64,000 nucleotides of DNA. It comes from Prionace glauca (Eukaryota; Chordata; Chondrichthyes; Carcharhiniformes; Carcharhinidae). Positions 44,345 to 55,411 of this stretch are shown here, in pieces. The translations under genes were made by a program, and so were the position numbers. The notes under the pieces are model-generated. The model made no database searches and was not told the DNA's origin. It saw only the letters and a program-made list of their open reading frames with translations. The stretch spans positions 91,376,602 to 91,440,601 of the forward strand of contig CM075727.1 of the NCBI GenBank assembly GCA_037974335.1, read 5' to 3'. The first letter of the stretch is position 1. Each line of letters starts with the position of its first letter.

Positions 44345-45020
44345 AACAAGGAATACAAAGTTAACATGCAGGTGCAGCAAGCAATTAGGAAGGCAAATTG
44401 TATATTGGTCTTTATTGCAAGAGATTTGGAGTACAAAATGAAGGAAGCTGTGCTGCAGATATTTGCTAAAACCACATCTACAGCACTGTGTAGTTTGCTC
44501 TCCATAGTTCAGGAACAATATATTTACATTAGACAGGCTCCAGCAAAGGTTCACTAGATTGGTTTATCAGATGAAAGGTTGTTTTATGATGAGAAGCTGA
44601 GTAAATTGACCAATATTCTCTCCAGTTAATAGGAATAAGATGTGATCTCATTAAAAGGGTTTAATAGGAGAGACAGTGATAGGTTATTTCCCCTGACAGG
44701 GGAATCTGGAACACAGGAGAAAAGTCTCAGGATAAGGGGCTGATCATTTAGGATTGAGATGAGGAAAATATCTTCACTGAGGTTTGTGACTCTTTGGGAT
44801 TCTCCACTGCAGGGAGTTGTAAATTTCTCTTGTTAAGTATATTCAAGGAGACTTTTGGCCTTTGAGGAAATCAAGGGATATGGAGAGGGGCCAAGAAAGC
44901 AGACTTGAGCCCATGACTGTATGGGATGACACGCAAGCTCTGGGGCTCATATGGTCTCCTGCTTCCCTCTGTTTTCTATCAACTATTTGAGGTGGGTGTT
45001 GATCAGTCTTTGGCACTGTG
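44345..45020 (+). mobile_element. Older LINE shared with duplication copy 1
   Basis: Plus-strand ORF2 piece: NMQVQQAIRKANCILVFIAR, DLEYKMKEAVLQIF, QYIYIRQAPAKVH (44370-44550), then PLTGESGTQEKSLRIRG-like codons near 44700. The counterpart in copy 1 is interrupted by a CR1 and starts only at 8212. Confidence 0.7.
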
Positions 45021-45051
45021 AATGCAACTAAGTTCTCCCGGTATCCTACAT

Positions 45052-45101
45052 AGGTTGCAACTACTTCCTGTGGTAGTGAATTCCACACACTCACCACTCT
45101 C
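45052..45101 (-). mobile_element. CR1-type LINE 3' fragment, part 1
   Basis: Short minus-strand piece ('tcctgtggtagtgaattcca' on plus) that continues after the SINE at 45431. Confidence 0.6.
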
Positions 45102-45430
45102 CAGGGCAGCATGGGGGCATCATGATTAGCGCTGCTGCCTTGCTGCGCCAGGAACCTAGGTTCAATTCCTGGCTTGGATCACTGTCTGTGCAGAGTCTGC
45201 ACATTCTCCCCGTGCCTGCATGGGTTTTCTCTAAGTGCTCTGGTTTCCTCCCACAGTCTGGAAGGCACACTGGTTAAATGCATTGACCATGCTAAATTCT
45301 CCCTCAGTGTGCACGAACAAGCCCAGGGTGTGGTGACTCAGGGATTTTCACAGTAACTTCATTACAGTATTAATGTTAGCCTACTTGTTGACAAATATAA
45401 TTTATATATATTTGTTTAATAATAAACTAA
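45102..45430 (+). mobile_element. V-SINE, second tail type
   Basis: tRNA-like head ('catgattagcgctgctgcct', 'ggttcaattcctgg'), V-domain ('gtctgcacattctccccgtg', 'gctctggtttcctcccacag'), tail 'taacttcattacagtattaa'. Interrupts a minus-strand LINE; the flanks ctctc/tctct may be a short target duplication. Confidence 0.85.
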
Positions 45431-45725
45431 TCTCTGGGTGAAGAAATTTCTCCTCATCTCAGTTCTGAGAGGTTTGACCCTTATCTTCAAACTATGACCC
45501 CTAGTTTTGGACTCCCCCACCATTAGGAACATTCTATCTGAATCTACCATGTCTAACCCTGTTAGAATTTTATACATTTCTATGAGATCCCCTCTCACTC
45601 TTCTAATCTTCAATGAATATAATCCTAACTGACTTAGTCTCTCCTCGTATGACAGACCTGTCGTCCTAGGATTCAGCCTGGCAAATCTGTGCTGCGCTCT
45701 CTCTATAGCAAGGATATCCTCTAAA
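45431..45725 (-). mobile_element. CR1-type LINE 3' fragment, part 2
   Basis: The minus strand encodes AIERAQHRFARLNPRTTGLS and KIRRVRGDLIEMYKILTGLD plus TRGHSLKIRVKPLRTEMRRN. Same element as 45052-45101. Confidence 0.8.
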
Positions 45726-45824
45726 TGATACACAGCCTGCTCTCTAATGGGTTCTATCCACTCAATCAGCTGCTCAGAATGGCTTCTGCCAAGTATCACT
45801 CTATTGTTCATTTAGCTCTCTCAT

Positions 45825-45965
45825 CTCATTTATGAATATATATTGTGAAAAACTGGGGACCCAGCACTGATCACTAATCACTGTCTGCCATTCGAAAAAT
45901 TACTTCATCTGTTTGTTCTGCTGTTCTATCAGCTTCATGTTCAGTTCCTACTTACCAACCATCTA
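45825..45965 (-). mobile_element. LINE RT scrap
   Basis: 'ggggacccagcactgatcac' and 'ctgtctgccattcgaaaaat' on plus match the region upstream of the catalytic box in the LINE at 33104-33330. Diverged. Confidence 0.45.
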
Positions 45966-46227
45966 ATGGGAACTCCATGGCTCCCCACTTTGGCAGAGGG
46001 GCTAGTAAAGGATCTGAGAGTCAGGCCAGATAGCTTATATGATACTGATTGGTTGAAACTCGATTGATCCTCTGTGAAATTTGACATTGACAGACCCAAT
46101 GGTGATGTTGGGCTATTTGTAATCATATGAGACCATTAATGGACATCTCTTTCATTCACATTTTAAATTGATTACCTTAGTTAAATGTTTACAAATGCAG
46201 ATGAACAGGAAACCACTTTGACCCAGG

Positions 46228-47025
46228 CAACCATAGGAACATTGAAACATGGGAGCAGGACTAGGCCATTCAGCCCCTTGAGCCTGCTCTGCCATCCAAT
46301 TAGATCATGGCTAATCATCTAGCCACTTCCCCCATATCTATTCATGTCATTAGTATCTAGAAATCTATCAATCTTGATCTTGAACCTCCACAGCCATCTG
46401 GGGTAGAGAATTTCAAAGATTCACAAGCCTCAGTGAAGTAAATCCTCCTAATCTCAATCCTAAAAAGCCAACACTTTATTCTGAGACTGTGCCCCTTGTT
46501 CTGAAACACCCACCAGGGGAAGTATTCTTCCTGCATCTACCCTGTGCTGTCCTTCAAGAATTGTATATGCTTCAATGAGATCACATCTCATTCTTCAAAC
46601 CTCTGGGGAATACTGGCCCAGTCTCCTCAAACTCTCCTCATAAGACCATCCCATCATCCCAGGAATCAGCCTAGTAAACGCTCACTGCAGTCCATCAATG
46701 GCCCTCTGTTAGGTAAAGAGACCAAACTTGTGTACAGTACTCTAGGTGCATCTCACCAAAGCTCTATGTAATTGCAGCAAGAAATCTTTACTTCTGTACT
46801 CAAATCCTCTTTAGTAAAGGCCAGCATTTCATCTACCTTCCTAGTCACTTATCCACACCCTAATCTTTCCAAATCCATGTGCAGGACACCTTGATCCCTC
46901 TGGACCAGAGAATTCTGCAAGCTCTCTCCACTTAAATAATCTGCCGGTGTTCCCTTCCTCTCCCAAATTGGACAAGTTCACATTTTTCCAATTTATACTC
47001 CATCTGCCAAACCCTTGGCCTTTGT
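46228..47025 (-). mobile_element. CR1-type LINE 3' half, other subfamily
   Basis: The plus strand carries the complement of the 3' UTR and C-terminus ('ggactaggccattcagcccc', 'cccatcatcccaggaatcag', 'gtagacttgtacaca'-like) up to a KLEKCELVQFGRGREHRQII stretch on minus (46980-46930). Degraded. Confidence 0.7.
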
Positions 47026-47946
47026 TGCATTGAGCAACTAAGGATGCAAATAGAAAGCCCGGAATCTGGAGAAACTCTGGAGAAAGTAGTGTGAAGAGAT
47101 TGAAAGCTGAAAATGGTGTAAATTGTAAAGAGTTGTGGACAGGAGCGCATTGGAAATGATGGAAGGAGAGAAGCCATCATCTGGACAAATGAAATTTAAA
47201 AGTGTCAAAACATGAAGAGTTTAAGGGACAGATGCCGAGTCTGAATAAACTGCAGCCCACATTCATTTAGCGATTTATGTTTTTACGTCTGTATCAGACG
47301 GTGAGATTTGTCGGTGACTTTGGAAGGCGATTAATACAAATTAAAACAAATTCCACAGCGATCTCCAGGAACACGCGAGTTTAAAGCGATCTCTCAGTAA
47401 TTGAAGCTGTTTCATTGGAGCTAGTTGTAATAAGGAGTGAATAATTGCTGCATTAAATTCATTCACTATGTTGAGGTTATTCGGAATTATGTTCAGAGCT
47501 TTAGTTAATGCGTCATTAACATATTTAGATCCCTGGTATCCCTCTGTGGGGCTTCATTTACTGATCTGATTTGGTTGCCATTTAATCTTTAGGTCTTTAA
47601 TTTCAGTTCCAAAAAGCGAATATCAAGAAAGTCACTTTTGGCTCTAAACATAAGCACCTGCCAATCTTTGTATTAAACCCGATATTTCTAGGCTAATCCT
47701 GACATGTTTTTCGCTCGCGCATCCCCACATTTGTTTGTTCATCTTTGGTGACATTTACACGATCAATATCTTGTTCCCGCCGTGTTGTGGCCTAAAGCTA
47801 TGGTTCCCCCCACAGACTCTAATTTCCTGGCGATTGGAGAATTCAGACATAAATCTTACTGATTGACTGCAGGTTTAATCTGGCTGGTTAATAGATTCTA
47901 AGTGAAGCTCTGAGAATGGGGAATAATGCTCACTCGACCCCCACAG
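47026..47946. other. V6 downstream region
   Basis: About 0.9 kb without a recognised repeat or gene; the cleanest spacer next to any V in the window. Confidence 0.3.
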
Positions 47947-47985
47947 TGTATTTGTAAGGACTCCTCATAGTCTCGTGTCACTGTG
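47947..47985 (-). other. V6 recombination signal sequence (23-RSS)
   Basis: Minus strand: heptamer CACAGTG at 47979-47985, 23-bp spacer, nonamer ACAAATACA at 47947-47955 (two differences from ACAAAAACC). Confidence 0.92.
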
Positions 47986-48418
47986 CTAGCCCACAAGGCA
48001 CAGTAATAAATTCCTGCATCGCTCTCCAAGACGTTTGCGATATCCAGTCGACTCGTCTTTTCTTGTCGCACATTTTCGGCTGTGAATCTGCCTTTGAAAG
48101 TATCTTCGTCATAAGCTGGGTCGCTGTCTGCCACGTAGAGAATGCGGTGGAAGCCGCGCTCGGGAGTGTGTCGGTACCAGTGAATCACAGTTGCAGAATC
48201 CACATTGTCATACAAACAGTGAAAACGAGCTGTTTTACTCAGAGCCCTGGTTGTGGAGGGCTTGGACTGTGTCACGGATTGAGAAAAACAACCACCTGCG
48301 TGAAAGAACATGACTTAATATTTCATATTGTCAAAAAATATATAATTTAAAATGAATCAAACCTAAAGTACCCACAGGAGAAAGATGCCCAAAACATGAC
48401 CATTAAAAGGATCTTCAT
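47986..48418 (-). CDS. T-cell receptor gamma-type V gene segment V6
   Basis: Leader exon 48376-48418 encodes MKILLMVMFWASFS; donor T|GTGGGT is chosen because it gives the 43-nt length and phase 1 seen in most other V segments. V exon 47986-48295 follows tcacgcag. The domain begins near GCFSQSVTQSKPSTT; first cysteine in ARFHCLYDN, core tryptophan in VIHWYRHTPERG, second cysteine in DAGIYYCALW. The frame is open to the heptamer. CALW is shared with V1 and V5, but the framework is a distinct subgroup. The nonamer is the least canonical of the set, which may lower its use. No V is seen further right in the window, so it may be the most distal. Confidence 0.9.
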
Positions 48419-49028
48419 TGTCTTCGCTTTTACTCTGAGCCGACTGACTTTGAGGGTCTGATAAAATAGATATCTAGAGGAAGTGACGCGAGATGTCTCC
48501 TCCATTACAAATAGGTTCAAGACAGTCTGATCTGGCCTGATCGGTAACTGAGAGAAAGATTGTCTGAAATAATTCTTTGTTGATTCTGAGCCTGCGCCCA
48601 TGACCGCAGGATGTCCCAACGCGCCTCCAATGAATAGCCACTTCTGTAGACAGTTTGCAATTTGTGCTCAGCACGATCCCACTACAATAATTGGATTAAA
48701 TAGTTTGTTTTCAATGCTATTGTTTAAGGAAATGAGTCTCAAGAGGGAGAGTAAGCCTGTGTTTAACGCCTCATCATAAAAACTCATTCGCAGACGATGC
48801 AGAACTCCCTCTGTGCTGCACAAGATCCATTAAGTACAAACCTCAGGTACCATTTTGGGGACTTCACTATCTCGGGATGTCTTGAAGTGCTTTACTGATA
48901 ATTAAGTACTTTTGTGTATTCACATGTCAGAAACACCACATCCAATTTTTACATAGCAAGTTCCCATAAACAGTGGCAACTTTGGAATTCTTCATAGGGC
49001 GTGTTTTTTATAATGAAAATGCTGGAAA
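48419..49028. other. V6 upstream region
   Basis: Presumed promoter side of V6. No octamer, repeat or further V segment recognised. Confidence 0.3.
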
Positions 49029-49215
49029 GTGAGGGCAAGGAGCATCTGCGGAGATTGCATCATAGAAAATAGGATCTATGTAGGCCTTCGAATCTGTTCC
49101 ACCATCACTCGTTCAAACACATTCATCTATGAACCAATGCTTCACTTAGCCGGTTACCAAGAGAAGAGAAAATCTTGTTTCTATGACATGCTATTGTCAA
49201 TGCACATTGAACACA
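49029..49215. repeat. Mosaic of repeat scraps
   Basis: Begins with 'gcatctgcggagattgcatc' and a LINE-like 'aggccttcgaatctgttcca', then 49110-49210 resembles the outer part of the right arm of the long-inverted-repeat element at 40913-41659 ('aatgcttcacttagc'). Confidence 0.45.
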
Positions 49216-49269
49216 ACATCCAGAGTTATAACCGGTACCCTACGAGATGAAACTGCGGAGTTACCAGCT

Positions 49270-49572
49270 TCACCCGCTCTCGTGTAGCTCCAGGGATTCA
49301 TCACCAGAAGATTTCTGACGATGATGACATTCTTTCCCTTCCAGCCGAGTCTTTCTAAGCCTCCCAAATATCTGAAATTCCCAATCTCGGTAGGTTAAAT
49401 AATCATTCAGAATGATCTTTCTTCGACAAGGAAAGAATTTGTTGCCAAATATCAGCAACATCTCAACACAGCGCTTGTGGTTTGTGTGTTCACAGTTCCA
49501 GGAGGCAATGCAAGTTCCCCTCGCTCTCCCCGCGTGGGGATCAATACACATTAAACATCCCGGGTAACCCAT
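49270..49572 (-). other. Unassigned cysteine-rich ORF (100 codons)
   Basis: An open minus-strand frame starting MGYPGCLMCIDPHAG with five cysteines in its first half (GTCIASWNCEHTNHKRCVEM) and KECHHRQK later. I do not recognise the family. It lies in a 1.1-kb repeat-poor stretch, and the sequence just before the ATG ends in 'ttcag', so it could be an exon or chance. No function is claimed. Confidence 0.2.
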
Positions 49573-50339
49573 CTGAACTGATGGTACAAGAAGATTGCAG
49601 GAGTTGTCTGCAACACCTTTAGCTCAAATTCAATTGTGAAAACTGCCATTGTAGCAGCTGTGAGTTTAAAATACAAAATGTGCGAAAGTCCTTTAAACGC
49701 AAACACTCTGTACCAAAGACACTGTCCAATGAAAATCCTTCGCCCTTATAAATAAACCTTGCACTGTTGGTGAACAATTTAACAATACACTATCTGGTGA
49801 TAAATACTTTACGGCACCATCAACAATAATAGAGGAGGAATAATCATTTAGGCATTTACATTGAGGTCGGAAGCAGCTCGCCACAATAACGAATCGGGTT
49901 TCATGTTAGACACAAATTGCCCCAACTCTCCTAGTGCTGAGCCTACACCAGGTGTTCTGTAGCTGCTAGCAGGCTTCATTCTGACTGTGTCTTCATTTTA
50001 CTGCTTAAACAATTCTAACCTTTAATCTGGCCCAGGATAGTCAGTTCGGCCACTCACTAAGCAGAAGGTTTCCAGCCTCATTTGCAGAATGGACCAGAGG
50101 CAAATGGTTGATATCTATGGGTCCATGTTAAAACAAGTCCAAATTAATTTCGCTTGTGACTCGGGAACATTGATGTCCTTCCTGTGTGATTCGCTAGACT
50201 TTTCCAGAGGCCCTCTCCTCTTTCAAGGTCAAACCAAATAGACAAACTCAAACTAAATTAGGACAAAGCAAAAGGGGCAGCTCCCCAAAAGGAAGGGGAA
50301 CAGCCCGAACAAAAACAAAGTACAAAGGAAATTTAAGAA
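49573..50339. other. No recognised content
   Basis: Repeat-poor, no gene motif found. Confidence 0.3.
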
Positions 50340-50500
50340 ACAATCACATTGCTATGGGTGTGGAGTCACGTGTAGGCCAGACTAGGTAAGGACATTAGTA
50401 AACCAGATGGGTTTTTACAATAATCTTTCATGGTCATCATTAGACTTTTATTTCCAGTTGCCATGGTGGGATTCGAACCACTAATCACCGCCTTCCCTTC
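50340..50500 (-). mobile_element. SINE (third family), head and body
   Basis: Minus strand: B-box-like 'ggttcgaatcccacc' (50469-50483) and body 'aaaacccatctggtttact' followed by the complement of 'gtggagtcacgtgtaggcca'. A tRNA-derived SINE unlike the V-SINEs. Confidence 0.7.
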
Positions 50501-51074
50501 AACGATTGGTTAAATGCTAAATAATTCCAACCAGGAAGCAACTTGTGCTCTTTACGTCCACCCACTGACAACTGGATCGACATCATTTCCTAATCCAAGC
50601 AGCTGACAAGAAAATCTGTCTTGATTTCTGGAATAAAGTGAAATCTACAAACTGCTTCAATTTGCAGGCAAAATAACACCAATTCACTAATCGATCTTTC
50701 CGCATAATCGATATCTTTAAATGTCACATTCTTGATATTTAGTCCAGTTACCTTATCTGGATCGCTGGTGATCTATTCGTTGAAGGAATACTTTATAGAA
50801 ATCCTGGTGGGGTTCTGATAAACCTTGCTGCTCACATTAGACAATATCTCCTCTCTCCATAGATCGATGAACAACTGAGGGAAGTTAGATTTTAGTCTTC
50901 CCTTAGCTTATTGCGGAGAGGAGCCGCCGGCTGAGGCAGAAAGTGAGGAGTTATATCTACTGTATTTGGAAATTAAATTGTTACTTACTGTCTCAATCTT
51001 CTAAAAGCCACTGTTTAAAACATGTCCAAACTAGGAGTAAGCGAGTTGGTAGTCCAACATAAACACAGTAAAAA
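50501..51074. other. No recognised content
   Basis: No supported gene or repeat. Confidence 0.3.
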
Positions 51075-51205
51075 GTCTGACAACACCAGGTTTTAGTCCA
51101 ACCTATTTATTTGATAATATTATCACAAGCTTTCGGGGTTAGTCCCTTCGTCAGGTGAATGGAGAGTTCTGGCCTCAGACAGAGCATATAAAGCACAGAA
51201 AGTCC
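51075..51205 (-). mobile_element. Penelope-like element terminal fragment
   Basis: 'tctgacaacaccaggtttta', 'tcacaagctttcggggttag' and 'cgtcaggtgaatggagagtt' are the complement of the family's terminal region seen at 54490-54715. No coding part remains. Confidence 0.7.
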
Positions 51206-51237
51206 AACATAATGCATAGACCAGGGTGTTTTCACAA

Positions 51238-51300
51238 ATAGGAACAAAAGAACACGAGTCGGCCATTCAGCCCGTCGAACCTGTTCCCAACACTACTCTG
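51238..51300 (-). mobile_element. LINE 3' scrap
   Basis: 'gagtcggccattcagcccgt' then 'cgaacctgttcc' is the complement of a CR1-type 3' end. Very short. Confidence 0.45.
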
Positions 51301-51821
51301 CGGCAATCGGGTATGGAACCAGGTGCGATTTCCTTGCTCTTTTGGTTGGATATTCGATATTTGGGTTTCTGGCTGCACCACCTCTCCCCACCCCGCCCTC
51401 CCCTCACACAGGCACACACACATAGACATGACTGGGATGGGTAACTGGCGCAGTGGAGGGGTAAGGAGCGGGGGAGGAAGGTTTGGGGGGAAGGGGTGCC
51501 GGGGTACAGATGTGAACTCGTGTTTGGTAACATTGCTGCGCTGTTAGAAACAACAGACTTGCTGGGGATGGATAACTGTCTCTCTTCTCAGAACCAGGCA
51601 GCAGCCGCCATCCTCACACAACAATTAACTACCCGTGATTTCAGACAAGATGTGAATCGTGGTATTAACTGGTTATCATTTCGCCCCACGTGAACCAAAG
51701 CACCGTCGGGCAATTAGTCCAGCTGTTTAATTCGTGTGATATCAAATTGGGTTCTGATTTTTAACCAAAAGGGAAAAATCATTGCAAAATCCGGCTTGTT
51801 CTGCAGACTTCACTGGTGAGT

Positions 51822-52105
51822 TGCAGCACAGTGGCACAGCGGTCAGCACTACTGCCTCACAGCGCCAGGAACCCGGGTTCAATTCTGGCCTCGGGTCACT
51901 GTGTGGAGTTTGCACCTTCTCCCCGTGTCTGCGTGGGTTTCCTACCACCGTCTGAAAGACGTACTGGTGAGGTGCATTGGCCACTAAATTCTCCCTCAGT
52001 GTATCCGAACAGCTGCCGGAGTGTGGCGATGAGAGGAATTTCACAATAACTTCATTGCAGTGTTAATGTAACGCTACTTGTGACTAATAAATAAATAAAC
52101 TTTAT
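51822..52105 (+). mobile_element. V-SINE, second tail type
   Basis: tRNA-like head ('gtggcacagcggtcagcact', 'gggttcaattctgg'), V-domain ('tggagtttgcaccttctccc', 'gtctgcgtgggtttcctacc'), tail 'taacttcattgcagtgttaa' and 'cttgtgactaataaataaat'. Nearly complete. Confidence 0.88.
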
Positions 52106-52344
52106 GGAACAGTTGCGACAGTTAGTGCAGAGCTGTGATAAACAGGGACCCTGGGTTTCGTCTCTGAGCGTTCGGCCATTTCATAAAGGATCTTCAGGTA
52201 AAATGAGCTCTCCCCGAATTGGCAGCATTCGCAGTAGAGAAACTGGAGGCACCGAGCCAGGTCTGAGCAGGATTCTGCAACTGATGCCATCGCCACCAGA
52301 TGGCACCACATGTTTGCGATGGATCTTTCTCACAGACACAGCAC

Positions 52345-52460
52345 CAGATACACACACACACATATATACATATAGATAAACATATATACATATATACATA
52401 CACACACAGATGTATTAACACAGATATGTACACATATATATAGCTGGATTGATATACACA
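52345..52460 (+). repeat. Microsatellite (CA / TATACA)
   Basis: 'acacacacacatatatacat' and related alternating purine-pyrimidine runs. ORFs through it are not genes. Confidence 0.9.
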
Positions 52461-52479
52461 CAGAGATACAAAGATGTGC

Positions 52480-52668
52480 CACAGTCCAAAGATGTGCGGG
52501 TTAGGTTCATTGGCTATGCTAAAATTGCCCCTTAGTGTCCTGGGATGTGTAGGTTAGAGGGATTAGCAGGTAAAATGTGTAGGGATATGGGGATATGGTC
52601 TGGGTGGGATTGTGTTCGGTGCAGACTCGATGGGCCGAAGGGCCTGTTTCTGCACTGTAGGGTTCTAT
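52480..52668 (+). mobile_element. V-SINE, 3' half (CR1-like tail type)
   Basis: 'ccacagtccaaagatgtgcg', 'gccccttagtgtcctgggat' and 'gggccgaagggcctgtttct' up to 'gcactgtagggttctata'. The same tail as the complete copy at 29901-30262; head and most of the V-domain are missing. Confidence 0.88.
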
Positions 52669-52674
52669 ACACAC

Positions 52675-52795
52675 ACAGAAATTAAAATAGAAAATGCTGG
52701 AAAATCTCAGCAGGTCTGGCAGCATCTGTAACGAAAGGAAAGAGCTGAGGTTTCCAGTTCCAGATTCTAACAGCTGCAGTAATTTGTTTTTATTT
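52675..52795 (+). repeat. Interspersed repeat ('aaaatgctggaaaatctcagc')
   Basis: Contains 'ctcagcaggtctggcagcat' and 'ccagattctaacagctgcag'. Same family as 35228-35360 and, inverted, 60120-60230. Confidence 0.6.
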
Positions 52796-53060
52796 ATATA
52801 CACACAGATATACACATAGACTATATACGCACAAATTATATACACAGATACACAAACACACAGATATATAAACACAGATATACACAAAATATATGCACAC
52901 ACAGATTATATATACAGATACACACATACACACAGATATACACACACACACAGATATACACACACAATTAATATATACACACAGATGTACACACATTATA
53001 CACAGGGAGTACATAGACACAGATAGTGCGCACACAGATATATCAGATCTGTGCATATGT
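52790..53060 (+). repeat. Microsatellite (CA / TATACACAGA)
   Basis: Long run of acacacagatatacacac-like units; three ORFs on the minus strand are low-complexity artefacts. Confidence 0.92.
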
Positions 53061-53397
53061 GCATGTGCTTGCATATGTGTGCCCATCCCAGGGAAGATCA
53101 GAAATCCTGAGTTATCAATAAAGGCATTACCCATCCTCTAATTGCAGAGGAGCCAAACATAAGGTCCAAGACCCACCTCTAGGTGCCCCTTAGAGTGGGC
53201 AGACCCCAGCATAAATACTGCAGAAAAATGGTTGAGGAACCAGTGCCCCTCTATCTCCACCCCTGCATGATTTGCACAATTATCAAACCACAAACCCCTC
53301 CAGGGAGCCCTGATAGTCTTCTGTTGACAAAGAAAGCTAGGACCAGTATTACACAACTGGGTCCCTTTTATTTGTGCTTTCAAAAAAAAGAAAAAAA

Positions 53398-53927
53398 AAC
53401 ATAGAACATAGAACACTACACACAAACAGGCCCTTCGGCCCACAAGTTGCGCCAATCATATTCATACCTACCAGGCCATAGAACTATCTGTAACTCCCAA
53501 TCCCATTAAATCCCATGTACTCATCCAGAAGTCTTTTAAAAGACCCCAGTGAGTTCGCCTTTACCACCACCGATGGCAGCCGATTCCACTCACTCACGAC
53601 CGTCTGAATGAAAAACTTACCCCAACATCTTTGTACCTACTCCCCAGCACCTTAAACCTGTGTCCTTGCGTAGTGACCATTTCAGCCTGGGGAAATAGCC
53701 TCCGAGAATCCACCCTATCTATTCCTCTCAACATTTTATAAACCTCTATCAGGTCGCCTCTCAACCTTTGTCTCTCCAGGGAGAAAAGACCTAGCTTCCT
53801 CAACCTATCTTCATAAGGCATGCCTCCCAGTCCAGGCAACATCCTTACAAATCTCCTCTGCACCCTCTCAATAGCTTCCACATCCTTCCTGTAGTGAGGT
53901 GACCAGAATGGCGCACAGTACTCCAAG
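53398..53927 (-). mobile_element. 5'-truncated CR1 LINE
   Basis: Minus strand: PHYRKDVEAIERVQRRFVRM, GMPYEDRLRKLGLFSLERQR, LRGDLIEVYKMLRGIDRVDS, then a 3' end with 'gggccgaagggcctgtttgt' and a 'gttctatgttctatg' tail at 53398. Same subfamily as 19790-20010; the coding part is open over 110 codons. Confidence 0.88.
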
Positions 53928-54489
53928 ACTTAAGTGGATGCAGCGTTTAGCACTTGAAGTGTACATTTTGAAGTGTTGTAGGAAATGAAGCAGCAAATTT
54001 GCACACAGCAAACTTCCAAAAGCAACAATGTGATCATTAGCAGATGATCTGTTCTTGGGATGTTAATAGAGGTTAAATATTGACCCAGGGCCAGGGAAAA
54101 CCTCTCTTTGTACCTGGAGAAGAAGTAACACCTGGCACAGGTCACAGCAAAATCAGTCCAAGGAATTGCTGGCCGATAAGTTACTAAAAATCATCAAATA
54201 ACTCTACTGTTCTAGTGAGTGCTTGATACAACAGTCACACACTCAATACAGTGTGTGACCAGAGTCACATGAAGACCATGCCAGGTAAGGGTGAAAAGTT
54301 CCCCTCTTTGAAGGGCAAAAGTTCCCCCATTTGAATTTTATCAACATGCTCATCTTGCTGGTTATTTTTTTCCAGTCCCACAAATAATCAGATTTATCCA
54401 ATTAATTCACAACTTGCCACATTAGGATTAAAACTTTTTGAATTTAATGGAATAATAGTGAAGCTTTTGATTATGACAAGGATTGTAAA
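53928..54489. other. No recognised content
   Basis: AT-rich; a short direct CACACT repeat near 54230-54260. Nothing else supported. Confidence 0.3.
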
Positions 54490-54715
54490 ATATTGTAAAG
54501 ACTCGATTACCTGTAAAGACTCGCATTCCAACCATTATCTTGCGATTGTGTCTCTGTCTATAGGTGCCATGTTTGTGAACCCAACTTGCCACTCACCTGA
54601 TGAAGAAGCAGCACTCTGAAAGCTTGTGATACCAAATGAGCCTGTTGGACTTTAACCTGGTGTTGTGAGACATCTTACTGTGCCCACCCCAATCCAACAC
54701 CGGCATTTCCACATA
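54490..54715 (+). mobile_element. Penelope-like element terminal fragment
   Basis: 'cactcacctgatgaagaagc', 'gagcctgttggactttaacc', 'tcttactgtgcccaccccaa' and 'tccaacaccggcatttccac' define the family's outer end. No coding part remains. Confidence 0.75.
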
Positions 54716-54739
54716 ATGTAAAATACTCAGTATGGTACC

Positions 54740-54850
54740 TCAATTTAAAAACTCTCATCTCTGTTTTCAAATCCTCCATGGTCTCATCCCTTTCTATCTC
54801 TGAAATATCCACCTGTTTTGCAACACTCTGCGATCTCTGCAGTCCTCCAA
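54740..54850 (+). mobile_element. Degraded LINE fragment
   Basis: 'tcaaatcctccatggtctca' and 'gatctctgcagtcctccaat' belong to the same LINE-derived repeat as 1415-1600. The 3' part continues near 55240-55420 ('tgtaatctctggaatcccct', 'tgctccttaaaacccagcc'). Confidence 0.5.
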
Positions 54851-54960
54851 TGCAACTCTCCCATATCTCAAATTCAAAACAATTGGAAAAGTACACTGCA
54901 AGGCGTTTTGACTTGGGAATTACTGAGAATACAAATAAGTTAAATTTATCTCCATGCAGC

Positions 54961-55184
54961 ACTCTTGGGTACCTCAAAAAATTATAATATTCTTGATATT
55001 TGCAATGTACATTTCTTGTCAGGCACACAGCTTGAGGGTAAAACATTTCAAATTGAAAATTACAAAATGTGCCATAGAATTTAACTTTTCTCTGGACATC
55101 ATGTTCCACTCTTAGGTGCCTCAATATAATTCCAATATTCTTGGTGTTCAGAATTACATTCAGCATTCAGACTGAGGGATTCCA
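54961..55184 (+). repeat. Two direct repeats about 150 bp apart
   Basis: 54961-55038 and 55111-55184 start with actcttgggtacctcaa and actcttaggtgcctcaa, and both run through 'atattcttg' to 'gaggg'. Similarity is moderate. They lie between the two halves of a LINE fragment. Confidence 0.55.
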
Positions 55185-55411
55185 CACTGTTTCGAGCCTC
55201 TCCGTGTACTATGGCTGTAAAGTCATAGACTGTGTCCTTTCTTGTGTGCTTCAGCAGGGCTTCCCCAAGACTTTCATTCTTAATTTTAACTGCTTAGCCA
55301 TCAGTTGTAATCTCTGGAATCCCCTCCCAAAAGTTCTCTCCCTCTCCCTCTTTCTCCCTCTCTCCCTCCTTTTATGATGCTCCTTAAAACCCAGCCCTTT
55401 GACCTTACCAT

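Larger units (their letters stand above)
42699..45049. repeat. Segmental duplication, copy 2 (partner 4273-8816)
   Basis: Contains V5. Matches copy 1 over its length except for the 2.4-kb CR1 of copy 1, a 36-bp gap near 43485, a 10-bp insertion near 42718 and a SINE fragment at 44071-44216. Flank identity is about 99% close to V5, lower beyond 43910. Confidence 0.88.

Noticed and set aside
4371-48418. Assignment of the V segments to TCR alpha/delta, beta or immunoglobulin
   Set aside because: CALW/CAYW/CAFW at the CDR3 start, the HWYRQ-type framework and the 23-RSS fit TRGV best; alpha/delta cannot be fully excluded without J or C.
52181-53141. Several 70-127-codon ORFs
   Set aside because: Translations of CA/TA microsatellites.
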